From Arachnopeziza araneosa (taxonomy: Eukaryota > Ascomycota > Leotiomycetes > Helotiales > Arachnopezizaceae): a stretch of DNA of 64,000 nt. This document shows positions 33,645 to 45,171 of the stretch, piece by piece. The notes beneath the pieces were generated by a model that saw only the letters and a program-made list of their open reading frames with translations, made no database searches and was not told the DNA's origin. How positions within the stretch are numbered: the first letter of the stretch is position 1; each line of letters begins with the position of its first letter. The position numbers and the translations under genes are program-made. Where the stretch lies: NCBI GenBank assembly GCA_003988855.1, contig QYAI01000007.1:186001-250000 (forward strand), in the 5' to 3' direction.

Positions 33645-36518
33645 ATGATGGCCTCGAACCTGCTCTCGCGCCTCCTGCCCACAAATCCGCAAGGACGGTC
33701 CATCTACGAAGACCTACATGCCCATGATGAAGCTTCGGGGTCAGATATAGAGGAACACGCTGGTTTGGCTTTGGATGAAGAAAATCTTGGCTTCCACGAC
33801 GAAGATTTAGCACATGCAGACGTCTTCAACGGGGAGGATAGTCGCATGACTACGGAGAGCACAGCCTTTTTAAACCAACGACGACCTCATGAGAAGGGAA
33901 GAGAATTCCGTGATACAACTAGGGGCGGACGGTCGAAATGGGTAGCACAATCACCTCGTCTGTTAGAAGATGACGGAGACGATGATGTTCCTGCTTCCTT
34001 ATTGATCGAAGACAACGATATGCCAGGGCCAAGCTCCCCAAGACAATCTCGAGCGAAAAGATCAAAACCTCACAATAAGCCGATGCCAGTACATGGGCAA
34101 TCGAGTGGGACAACTCGCGCACACTGGGAGGCTGCGCAGGCTCAACAGAAACTGCATCCAGATATTGAAAACACACAAGGAAATCCGCCTCCTATTCGCC
34201 AAACTATTGGATTACTTGCTGGTAATCCGAAAGAAAAGGCTCTATGGCGCTGGATAAATGTGGTAAATCTTGATAGATTTATGGCAGATCTCTACCAATA
34301 TTATACTGGGAATGGGATATGGTGTATCCTATTTGCAGAATCTCTTCAGTTATGGTAAGCTGTAGTGATACATATTCCGGGAAACCTGTTGACATAGCAT
34401 TAGCCAGGTCACATTCGTTGCCATCTTCACTACCTTCTTGACCCAGTGTGTCGACTACCCAGAAATCAAAGAAGGACACAGAAAACTATCCGAAGTCCTA
34501 GTACCTCATTGCACAAAGAAGATATCAGGCATTTGGAATGTTGGTATATGGCTGTTTACATTGCACCTCTTATGGAGGGCGTACTTGCTCCTCGCCAGAA
34601 TACCGCATCTTATGCGTATCCGAGACTTTTACCTATATCTGCTCGAAATTCCGGATAGCGATATGCAGACAATTAACTGGCAAGATGTTGTTGCGCGTAT
34701 TATGGCATTAAGAGATGCCAATCCAGTAACAGCAGAGAAGATATCTCCTGCAAATCGAAAATATCTCGGAAGTCAGTCAAAACAAAGACTTGATGCTCAT
34801 GATATTGCGAATCGACTCATGAGACAAGAAAACTATCTCATTGCTCTTTTCAATAAGGATATACTAGACCTAACCTTGCCAATTCCTTTCTTGCAGGGCC
34901 GTCAAATGTTTTCTCGAACTTTGATGTGGAATCTGAATCAATGCATCATGGACCTAGTATTTAATGAACATGGTCAAGTTCGGCAACTTATACTCAAGGA
35001 ATCCCATCGGAGACAGCTGAGCGATGCATTACGGGTTCGATTCCTATTTGCCGGGTGCATGAATGCTATTTTCGCTCCGGTTATTGTTGTGTACTTGATG
35101 ATTATATACTTCTTGAGATATTTTAATGTAAGTTTGTGCTCTTCTCATCGCAGATTTTATTGATATTGTAACAGGAATACAAATCGAATCCTTCGGCAAT
35201 AGGTTCAAGGCAATATACTCCCTATGCAGAATGGAAATTCCGCGAGTTCAACGAACTTGAGCATCTATTCAAAAAACGAATTGATATGTCGCACCCTTTT
35301 GCGTCACGATATCTAGATCAATTCCCCAAAGTCAAAATGGCAGACTTCTCGAAATTTGTAGCCTTTGTTTCCGGAGCCTTGGTTTCCGTCCTGGCCGTTG
35401 TTACCTTATGGGATCCAGAAATCTTCTTAACTTTCGAGATTACTCCTGACCGGACAGTTGCCTTTTACATTACGTTGCTAGGTGCGCTCTGGGCTGTCAT
35501 GAATGGCAGCATTCCGGAAGAGAACCTAGTTTTTGAACCTGAATACGCTCTACGAAATGTCATCGAGTATACTCATTTCATGCCAAGTCATTGGCAAAAT
35601 CGGCTTCACAGCGATGAAGTCAAGCGTGAGTTCGCAACCCTATATCAGCTCAAGATTGTGATCTTCCTTGAAGAAGTCTTTAGCATTATTATCACCCCCT
35701 TCATTCTATGGTTCAGCTTGCCGAAATGCAGCGATCAGATCATAGATTTTTTCCGAGAGTTCACAGTTCATGTGGATGGAGTTGGTTATGTTTGCTCCTT
35801 TGCCGTTTTTGATTTTAAGAAGGGCGATGGGCGAAAAGGACCGCAAGCTGGAGGAATCAAGGATCCGAGAGATGACTACTACTCAACCAAACACGGCAAG
35901 ATGGCGGCCTCATACTACGGCTTCTTAGATAATTACCTTCTTAACCCAAAGACAGCTGTTCAAGGCCACATTCCGCCGGGAATGCGGCAACAGTTCCATC
36001 CTCCACCCTCTTTTCCTGGCTTGATGTCACCAACCCTCCCGACTGACTTGCAAAGCTCGAGACTAGGTCGCAGTGAGAGACGACCTGGTAGCCGAGCTCC
36101 AAATGGCATCCAAACGACGGCGCGCACACCTCGATTTGCTCCAACAAGTGGCCACATCACATCACCAATGCAATCAATTCTCCTTGATCCTCATCATCAG
36201 CCGTCCACCTCCGGCTTTGGTGGCCGTAGCGTGCGTCGCAATTCTCGGTCTCGTTACCAAACGCGGCAAAACATTATAGAAGAACCTATGGAAGATGAAG
36301 ACGAGACGGGAATGGGAACAGGAAACAAGTCGATTGATCCATACGAGAGTATGGTTGGGCTTGACGAGTCGAAATGGGAAACATCGCCAACGAAAGCCGC
36401 AGCGAGTGAGGCGGATGAAGATGAAATTGACAGTGGGCCAGCAGGAGCAGGAGTGCTCGGGTTGCTGGCGCAGTTTCAGAAGGCACAAAATGATAGAAGG
36501 GCCGGGGTCAATATTTAA
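33645..36518 (+). CDS. ATG9: Autophagy lipid scramblase Atg9
   Basis: Exons 33645-34354, 34404-35127 and 35175-36518 give 925 aa. Atg9 is the multispanning lipid scramblase delivered in Golgi-derived vesicles to seed the phagophore. The cytosolic N-terminus (residues 1 to about 200) is acidic and disordered, starting MMASNLLSRLLPTNP with a LLSRLLP-type leucine motif. The core begins KEKALWRWINVVNLDRFMAD; TM segments follow at GIWCILFAESLQL, VTFVAIFTTFLTQCVDY, WNVGIWLFTLHLLWRAYLLL, FLFAGCMNAIFAPVIVVYLM, FVAFVSGALVSVLAVVTLW and FYITLLGALWAVMNG, with the signatures MWNLNQCIMDLVFNEHGQ and HFMPSHWQNRLHS. The disordered C-terminus ends with GAGVLGLLAQFQKAQNDRR. The first intron uses the upstream of two nearby AG acceptors (34401-34403) to keep frame. 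Confidence 0.97.
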
Positions 36519-37635
36519 AGGTTCTCGCATCGTTGGAGTTGGGCATAAGCATCTAGCATTATTGACTTCAGTCGAAGCATCGGGGTATTTAACATTGAAC
36601 TATAGACGGAATGAAAGAGCACCACATCTTTGTATAGGCTTTCCAGTTGAGGGTTTGCACCAAGCTAAAGAAACCGGGCGATTTGTCTACTTTCTTGTAT
36701 GGTGACTGTTAGCTAATATATCTTCCCACTAGTTAAAAGGCACGGAGTTTCTATTTGTCCGAAAGACCCTCGGGGAATTTTTCCTTATCTCTTCTCAACC
36801 CGTTGCACCGCTCCACTGCTTTAGGCCTCGGAGAAGTCTCCGCCAAACACCATCATACTAAAATCTTTAATGCTCTTTAGCGCAGTCTGCAAGCATCTCT
36901 CCCTTATCTAGATCTCATCCGCCCTGCCGGTATCCAGCTCCATGTCGATGTGCTTCATGGCTACAAAGAGCGCGAATCATTGGAATAGAGGCTCTTTGGT
37001 CATACGACTTTATATCTCTTTCAGGCCACAATGACTTCATTCAGCCGTCACCCCAGGAAAGCGGGCTGGGACGTGCACATAATAGATTGCCCTGGCGGTG
37101 GTCCCGGATGGACCAGCACCATTCCGACCAAAATATCTTCCATGCCCCGGTCATAGCTCCTGATCTTCCATTGGTGGTCGTGGTCTTGTGCTTGCTTGCT
37201 TGCTTGCTTGCGAAAGCGGACTTGTGCAGAGCAAAAAAGTGCCATCTCCTAAAGAGGATAACTTCATATATTCGCAACTAGAATCTGCCAATAGAATATA
37301 AAACCCAAGACTTGTTTCCGCCCCCTTTTGCGCCCACCTGCCTTAGTCGAGAGATTTTTGGCCGTCACGGTATCTGTTGATCGTGTTCACTTTGAGCCTC
37401 CGATTTTGCGCCTCCGAAAGCCATCCCTGCACCATTTCAGAAATCACCAAGAATCTTACAATCCACCATCATCTTCTGTTTGTTCACGCAACAGTCATCA
37501 CCACCACCTGTGGCCACAGTCATTAAGACACGGAGAATCACTTTAGATCTGCTGCTCTCGGCGGATAAGCAAATCGGAAATCGTGGCTCTTCAATCGGAC
37601 ACGTTTGGAGGAGGATCTGTGGCAGTGGCCGCGCC
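36519..37635. other. Intergenic stretch upstream of the mitoferrin gene
   Basis: 1.1 kb. No gene is supported. It contains a (CTTG)5 microsatellite and a CT-rich patch at about 37440-37520, probably part of the promoter or 5' UTR of the carrier gene. Confidence 0.45.
37191..37210 (+). repeat. Microsatellite (CTTG)5
   Basis: Five perfect CTTG units about 430 bases upstream of the mitoferrin start codon. Confidence 0.9.
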
Positions 37636-38965
37636 AATGGCCCAGCCAGATGCAGAGCCCGTTGAAGAGTATGAGTATGTGCTACCAAGAACTGCACTTA
37701 TGTGCCTTCCATACCCAGGACCAGTCGCTAATTAGGTGTAATAGCTATGAAGGATTGCCACCGAATTTCTCGCTGCTGCAAAATATGGCGGCGGGCGCTT
37801 TTGCGGGAATAGCTGTAAGCCTACCCTCGAATTCTGAGAGGGTGATGGAAACTTATATGAGATAGGAACACACAGTCATGTATCCGATTGATGCAATCAA
37901 GGTTCGTTTCCCCTTTCTATGCTATTTGAAGCATAGGTTTCAGTCCCAACGTTCTAACAACGTCCAAATGGCAGACACGGATGCAAATCCTCAACCCAAC
38001 ACCCTCCGCCGTTTACAATGGTATGATTCAAGGCGGTTACCGAATAGCCACTGGTGAGGGATTCCTCAGTTTATGGCGAGGCATGTCTAGTGTGGTCGTT
38101 GGAGCAGGTATGTGTGATTCTGTGGCGTTGGTGATAATGGCTGATAGAACAGGACCTGCACATGCTGTTTACTTTGCTACCTATGAAGCTGTAAAGCATC
38201 TCATGGGAGGCAATCAGGTAGGCGTACATCACCCTCTGGCTGCTGGTATGTATCCTTGATCTTGCTGGTACAAGACTTTGAGCTAATTATCTACAGCTAC
38301 AAGCGGAGCCTGCGCTACAATTGCCAGCGATGCGTTGATGAATCCATTTGATGGTACTATTCTTGTCCCTTTTTGCCACAAAAATCCTACTGACAGAGCA
38401 TAGTCATCAAGCAGCGCATGCAAATTCACAATTCTCACAAGATGTACAAGTCCATGTTTGACTGTGCCAGATACGTCTACAAGACTGAGAGCATCTCCGC
38501 CTTTTACGTATCATACCCGACTACCCTCTCCATGACTGTCCCCTTTACCGCTCTTCAATTTCTGGCCTACGAGTCGATTTCGACTTCTATGAACCCTTCG
38601 AAAGTCTACGACCCTATAACCCATTGTTCTGCCGGTGCAGTAGCTGGTGGTTTTGCGGCAGCGCTGACGACGCCTATGGACGTGGTTAAGACGATGTTAC
38701 AAACGAGAGGCACGGCGACTGATCCGGAGCTGAGAAATGTTAATGGTTTTATGGAGAGTGCGCGGTTACTTCATCGGAGAGAAGGCTTCAAGGGCTTTTT
38801 CAAGGGTGTTAGGCCCAGAGTTGTGACAACCATGCCGAGTACAGCTATATGCTGGTCGGCTTATGAGGCTTGCAAGTAAGTTTTGTTTCCTCTTAACTAT
38901 CTAGTCCTTGCTATTTACTATCTTGCAGAGCATACTTTATCCGCCAAAACGATACTGTTGTCTAG
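37636..38965 (+). CDS. MRS4: Mitoferrin-type mitochondrial iron carrier (Mrs3/4 family)
   Basis: Eight exons: 37636-37673, 37745-37814, 37866-37901, 37975-38107, 38153-38245, 38297-38353, 38404-38875, 38929-38965; 311 aa, every junction GT-AG and in frame. SLC25 carriers of this type bring Fe2+ into the matrix for heme and FeS synthesis. Three carrier repeats each show the PxDxxK signature: YPIDAIKTRMQ, NPFDVIKQRMQ and TPMDVVKTMLQ. Mitoferrin-like features include SLLQNMAAGAFAGIAEH at the first helix and ATSGACATIASDALMNPFD at the third to fourth. The 36-base exon 3 holds the first signature. Such a high intron number for 311 residues is unlike neighbouring genes. Assignment to the MRS3/4 subfamily, rather than another SLC25 group, is strong but by motif only. 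Confidence 0.92.
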
Positions 38966-41425
38966 CCATTTTCCACCAAACCAAGCGATACTAAAAACGC
39001 TACCTAATATTTCGAGTTCCTCATTTTCTACACAGCGCTTTTTGGATATTTACCAATAGAGCTATCCACCAACCTACATGCAACGAACCAAAATCACGAA
39101 TGATCGCGCTGTTCCTGCTTTGGCACAATCACGAAAGCTTTCCCCCCGATCTGTACATATTTCTTCTTCCTTCTACCATTAGACGGTATCACTTGATGGA
39201 TGGATTACATGGCGTTCTCTCATGCGTGCATATTTCGAGAGCTGGCTTGTAGACTGTCGGGAAAAAGTGCGAGGGGACAACAGATCGACGATAATGACGT
39301 CGAAAAATCTTGTACATTATACAATCCGATGGCGAGTGAGTAGGGAGTCTCATTCGTCGCCTTACTTAAGTAGGCAAATGGCGCTGAACGGTGCTGAATG
39401 AACAATCTTGACACCCAAGACATCTTACAAAGCACGTGAACTCGGGAAGTGAGGGGAAAAGGTAAGGTGGCTAAGTTCCCTTGTCCTCTGTTGCCTGGCC
39501 GTATTCCTTTTTCAAAGGCCTCTCATCCAGTGATAAATCACCAGTGGCACCGAATCACGTTTCTAATCCCCGAGTCGCAGTCTAAAATCCCGAAGTCTCC
39601 TTCAAAAAGCCGAAACAAAGACCGAGCGCTTTCGAGGGGTGAGATGATAAATACCGATTGACCTCTTCGATCTCCAATGCCCTTGTCATGAATTGACAAG
39701 TCCTAAGGGGAGTCAGGTAGCTATGTCTTTTTTAAGGAGTAAAATCCTTAGTCCTAACTAACTCAATTCAATCGGAGATATGTACCTCGACCTCTCCTCA
39801 AAACGAGATCATCTCACCTCCTCGTATGAATACTACCTATATCACATCCGCTCCTTGTCTTCCGCATTCTATTTCCACTGCCGGATCACCTTACCGGCGC
39901 CATGCTCATCGACTTCGTGGATGTTTCTCCTGTTTTTGCTTCTCCTCTTACTATTGATTAGAGGACTTGGGTCGTGGGACGGAAACAGCGTTTGGAGCTT
40001 TTATTTAATCCAGCAACGTTCACGCTGTAGATTTGATGCGGCGAGAGAGTGGAAATCGTTCTGTGATAGTGTATAGCGTCTACTAATCCAGTGCTCCTGC
40101 TGGGCCGCCTCCCATTTCACAACACTTGAAACTTAGTATCTGCTTAATACCTCCCCGCGGTTATTCTTGGTTTAAGTTTCTTTATTCATACCAAGACAAG
40201 ACTGGATCAAAATCCTGCAGGCATGAGATCCGTCGCCGATTGAGCAAATTGTGAAGAATCCCGTACCTCCTGGGCGAAGCGGGTAACAACCATCTCGCTT
40301 AATTCGGACATCCCAGAGTAAACAAACCTCACCCAGGTCCACTCGTTGCGAGAAAAAAAAATATCAAAGAGTAAAAGTAAATGAACAAGAAAGAGTCAAA
40401 GAGAAATTACTAGACCCGGATGAGTAGGGCTTGGCGGTAAAGAAGGCCGTGGTCATGATATGCTAACCTTGCTTTGATATCGCTGTTAGTGTTGATTTTT
40501 GTCGTTGCTCAATGACTAATCTCTACTTTCATATGGTTCGCTTCATTGGGAGAGAGAATTGCGTGCGTGATTTATCCGTACGATAAGAATTCCACCATGA
40601 TTTTCTCAGGACGGAGGGTTTCTTACGCGGGAGGGATTCTTAGAAGACAGTTTTTGTCTTACAATATTGCTTCGTTCTCTGTACTTAGATATCTGTCTGT
40701 ATCTCCCTTGACTGTTGTGTTATTAATGCTAGACTCCTTTCCCTTGATTCATGTCCCCCGAGCTCCGTGCCTCTTAAATATTTCCAATTGATGATACAAC
40801 ACGCCTTCACTCCTCTACAATAATCACTTCCATTAGCTTCTCTGTTGACTCTGTCGAGTTTAGCAGCGCCGACATTCTTTCCTTCAGTTCCTTTCTGCTC
40901 CACTCGCGCGCCTTCTTGTCCTTCCATTCCCAAGTGTTCTGATGCTCGACACACACAACTGGCGCGATGGAGACTAGCGTTTTGAGATTACAGGGTTGTG
41001 TATTATTGTAGGAGTCCGCGCAGTGGAGCTTGGGAGCTTGGAACTTCCCAATGGGGAGGCAACCGCATTCCAGGACCCTTGGTTTGTGTTAGGAGGGAAC
41101 CTTGGAGTGAGAATAGTAGGGAAGAAAGAGACACTTACCATTGATGAGTGGTGCACATTATTTTTGGCACTCAGTAGTACTTTTGATGGCTGAAATATAG
41201 GCGTGAGAAGGTACAGAGTTTGCTTTATTACTTAAGGTGAGGATAGAGTGCTGTGAATGAAACATGAACTAAGAGCACAAGACAATCACTTGAAAATACT
41301 CATTCTCTAGATGACTACATACTAGAAAAGAGGTTTAAGATGTTTATTCAATTATATACTCAATAACCTCCACCAGTTCCTACTTTATATTTCTACAAGT
41401 GCGTTATAGATTGTCTGTACATTAA
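38966..41425. other. Long intergenic region (2.5 kb), no protein gene seen
   Basis: The longest empty stretch in the central part of the window. ORFs stay under 100 codons, are scattered over both strands and lack domains (39780-40076 plus contains a Leu/Phe run but no partner exons). Short pyrimidine tracts and an A-run (40354-40362) occur. It could hold regulatory DNA, an unannotated non-coding RNA, or a small multi-exon gene that I cannot recognise. Confidence 0.5.
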
Positions 41426-44190
41426 TCAAACACTCTTCTTGCCTCTAAAAAACGAACTTAACCCGCCCATCAACACCCCGAAATTCTTTTCCCCAGCACC
41501 CTCTACCAACCCGCTCCTAATCCAACCTGGCAGTTTTGCTTTTATTCTTTCATTTCCAAACCGCTTGTCCACCATAACAATCGCCGCATAATCACCCAAA
41601 TGTCTGATCGCTCTCCCCACACTCTGATTTACCGCCCTCATACACGCATTCTCATAGAATTCTCTTCCCTCCTCCTTGGCTCTTTTAGCCATCTCATCCC
41701 TCTTCATTCCACCCGTATCCGCTTCTAACCTACTTATAGTAGCAGATTCAATATACTCAATCTTCGCTTTCCATTCCGCGCTTTGTATGTTGGGGAATGG
41801 GAGACCAACAATGATGACACAACGGCCGAGTGAATCAGAGAAGTTGATTCCTTCGCTCATCTTCCCGCCTACTACGCTGAGAAGTAATCCACCTTTGCCG
41901 ACATCGATGGCTTTGGCGTAGTCTTGAAGCACATTGTCTACGCTAACGTCTTTACTCTCTTTAAATAGTGACTTTTTGGCTTCGAGGCGCTGGAGAATAC
42001 TCTTTTCGCCTGCTTCAGTAGGCACGTTTTCCCAACGTGCGACGATGGATGACAAATACGAGTATGAAGGGAAGAAAACAACTACGCCATCTGGAACAAC
42101 AGTGCAGATATTGAGGAGAGCGCGACCCAGGTCGTCGACCATGGCGTGATTCCCGCGATTCTTGAATGTAAAGTCAAATTCTTGACCGGAAGGCCCTTTG
42201 GATAAATTCCAAGCTAGGAGGTTGGAAGATGGTATGACGTGGCCACAAGAAAGTGTTGTAACTGAGCTGGGTGAAAGATAGGGGAAGAGATGAGAAGTAT
42301 AGTCTGCAAAGGGCGACATAGTCCCACCTGCCAAAATCACAGCGCGGGCTTGCGAAACGATTTCTTGGAAATGAGTGGAAGGATCAAGCAGTAAAAAACG
42401 AAGGCTGATACTGTCAGAAGTAGTGCGGGAGAAGAATAGTTTGCCTTCCGCGGAAGGGTGGGTCAGAGCTTGAAGCAAGGAACTGATAGTGTGAAGCACC
42501 GGTGTTGATGATTCGGGTTTTGTTGGAATTGTGGATAAGGATTGAGGTAGTGTCTCAGTGTAGAGCGCATAGGACTCCACTTTGCGGGCTAGCTTGGATT
42601 CTTGGAGATAGTGAATCAGCTTGAAGAGATTAATCTGATCAACACCTTTGCCGGAAAGAAGTTCCTTTTCAGAGACAATTCCATCCGATCTTGATAATGC
42701 AAGCATCGCCTCAAGATAACCAGTCAGAGAGTCTATGACTCTTATAACTTGAGCAATATATACTCTGTTTTTCCCCTTCAAACGACTCTTAAACTTTTGC
42801 AAGTAGGCACCAAGCTGTGTTCTTCCAAGTCTTAACTGCTTGAGACTGATTTCCACACCATAAATACCAGAGATAGCATCCATGAGATTATGTGCTTCAT
42901 CAATAATGACTACATGCCCTTTAAGATTGATGCCCAAAGCTTCTCGGGCACTCTTTTGTAGAAGAAGTGGATAAGGCAGCGTTACAATTTCGGAGGGTTT
43001 AATTGCAGCCCTGGATGCGTAATAAGGACAGATGCCAATTTCTTTACCAAGGAGACCCATATCCTCAATATCTTTGATGGATGCCAAGGAATGATCTCGG
43101 AAAGTATTGACAAGAGGCTGGTTTTCTTTATTTGGAAGGAAGACGCATTTGTGTTCTTGAGCTGTACCAGATTGTTGAAGCTCGGCACAGCGTTCATTAA
43201 TGGCAGTAAGAGAGTTGAGTTTATTGACTTTGGGATTGATGCAAAGGTTCTTGCGTGAACCAAGAGTTAAATGTTTCACGGCCTCTACCTCTGGCCTTTG
43301 CTCAGTCTCGGCTGGAATTGCTGGAGGGAATTTTGGTCGGCGGAGCTCGTTGATGAATTGAGTCAATTGGGAGTGCGTTCGAGAGCAGTAAAATATCTAC
43401 TTTGATTAGACATATCCGGGAGGTTTGAGATGACTGACTGACTTTGATTTCATCTTCCATCTCTTCATCCTCTTCCTCAGTGGCAGTGGAAGCCATTCCA
43501 ACTTTCTTCAACAATGCCAATGTCTCTGCGGAATAGGAGCTGCTAGGGTCGAGGCTTTTGGATCCTCGTTTCTCATTCTCGCTATCATAGTCTTCCAGCA
43601 CAAATTGTTCCTCATCATATGTGTCATTCTTCATGCCCTCGACCTTTCGTTTCTTGGAGGTTTGATCTCCTTTAAGATACATAAGACGTTGTGCTTTCTC
43701 CTTGGCTCGGATCTTGGCAAGTCTCGCTTCTATGTCTTCCCGTTGACGAAGCATTTCTCGCCGTCTTCTTGCTCTAGTTTGTTCGATGATCCATACCGGT
43801 TCATCTGACTCTGCTAACTCAGTCATTGCGTAGAAAGAAATGGGGCTCTTTTCAAACCCTGTTGATTCCAATCTAGTCCTTTCTCAAATGATCTGGCTTT
43901 GTGTTCTCGGAGCCATGTCAATGCACCACATATAATGCTCAATGATTTTCCCTAACACGAAGGATTAGAATACCTCCCAACATGCAACAGAGTGATTAAT
44001 TGGGGCGGTCGGCACCTACCGTGCCTGTTGGACTCTCTAAGATTCCTATTTTGACTTGATCCTCATCCAGCACTTGATAGACAGTTTCCATAAAGTCTTC
44101 TTGAATACTATAGGGCGTGTACGGGTGGTGGAAATCTCGTTTCAACACGTGACCATGGTCGTCCCTCTGCTCCTTCCCGAGCTGTGCCAT
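41426..44190 (-). CDS. CHL1: ATP-dependent DNA helicase Chl1 (DDX11/FANCJ-like, FeS cluster)
   Basis: Exons 44190-44020, 43951-43858, 43810-43443 and 43396-41426; 867 aa, all phases consistent. Chl1 is an XPD-like 5'-3' helicase needed for sister chromatid cohesion. Motifs in order: Q-like HHPYTPYSIQEDFM; Walker A SPTGTGKS, split exactly by intron 1; the WIIEQTRARRRREMLR segment; YCSRTHSQLTQF (motif Ia) created by splicing exon 4; four FeS cysteines in NLCINP, NERCAEL, HKCVFL and ICPYYASR; DEAH box VIIDEAHNLMD; motif III LAGGTMSP; motif V GGKMSEGINFSD; motif VI QSVGRAIRHLGDYAA. An acidic stretch (EEEDEEMEDE) lies before motif Ia. Full length, no lesion seen. Head-to-head with the Chs4-like gene. 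Confidence 0.96.
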
Positions 44191-45171
44191 GATGCAGGAA
44201 CTGGCGGGCTGATGAGAATCCCCCTGTCAGATCTCTAACTTCCACGATGTTGGGCAGCTCGAAAGCAACAATCTCCCAGAGGAGGCTGTGCTTGTACGAC
44301 GACGACGACGTGGATACGCGGCTTGACATCAAAAACAATCAATAAATACTCAGCCTCACCATCTTTCTCGGCACACAAAGCGTCAGGCTAAATCGCAAGC
44401 AAGGCCCTGCCAAACTTCGGGAGACAGATCCTCTCCGATCATTCACAGACTCCTGCGACGTCAATCGCACTGTTCAAATGACCACGATCAGAGAACGAAG
44501 ATCATCTGTCGTTTGTGGGTTACAAAGTCGAATCGTCTGGTCGGACAAGGAAGAATACCCACGGCCAAGGAGGATTGGAATGACAGTTTCAAGCTCTGAA
44601 TCCAGAGTGACCTGTTCCTCAACCGAGTGCCACCGCCTGAGCCACAAGTAAACACTCCGCACAGTTGCACTCAGCCCGCAATTGTCTCAGCGCCAGATCG
44701 AGGGGACGAAATAGAACAGGTAGGCGAATATTGAGTTACGTTGCGTCTGCTGTCCTAATTCTTCCTCTCCTCCTCCTTCTTCTTGCATCTCTTGTTCTCT
44801 TCTTCAACTCTCCCAAGTTGCCTCTCTTCATAAGCTTGACGGGACCTGGATCAGCACCAAATACGCGACACCATATCCTACGGCAACACCCACTTTCAGG
44901 GGCATTTAGGGCAACAAGAGTGTAAGTTACTGGGCCGTAAAAATAGAACGGATTGGTTCTGCATGAAACCGCAGAATCTGGAAACCAGCTCGTACCTTTT
45001 TCCGAGTGCCGGAAAGGTGGTTTGCCTCCGGTTTCCTGCTTCCCTCCTTTATGCGCTGAGCTGGCGCAACCCCTCATACCTGTTTGCCAGCTTCAAAAGT
45101 TAACGTCTTGACGGGCAGATCCTCCCCTCTTCAACCGGTCCACACCCACTCCATCGATAGACGACGACAAT
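44191..45171. other. Divergent upstream region, CHL1 / Chs4-like gene
   Basis: About 1 kb. A CACGTGACC site at about 44145-44153 lies just inside the CHL1 first exon. Small ORFs (44665-44925 plus, 44736-45077 minus) oppose each other and have no domains. CT-rich sequence at 44755-44800 may be part of the 5' UTR or promoter. Confidence 0.4.
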
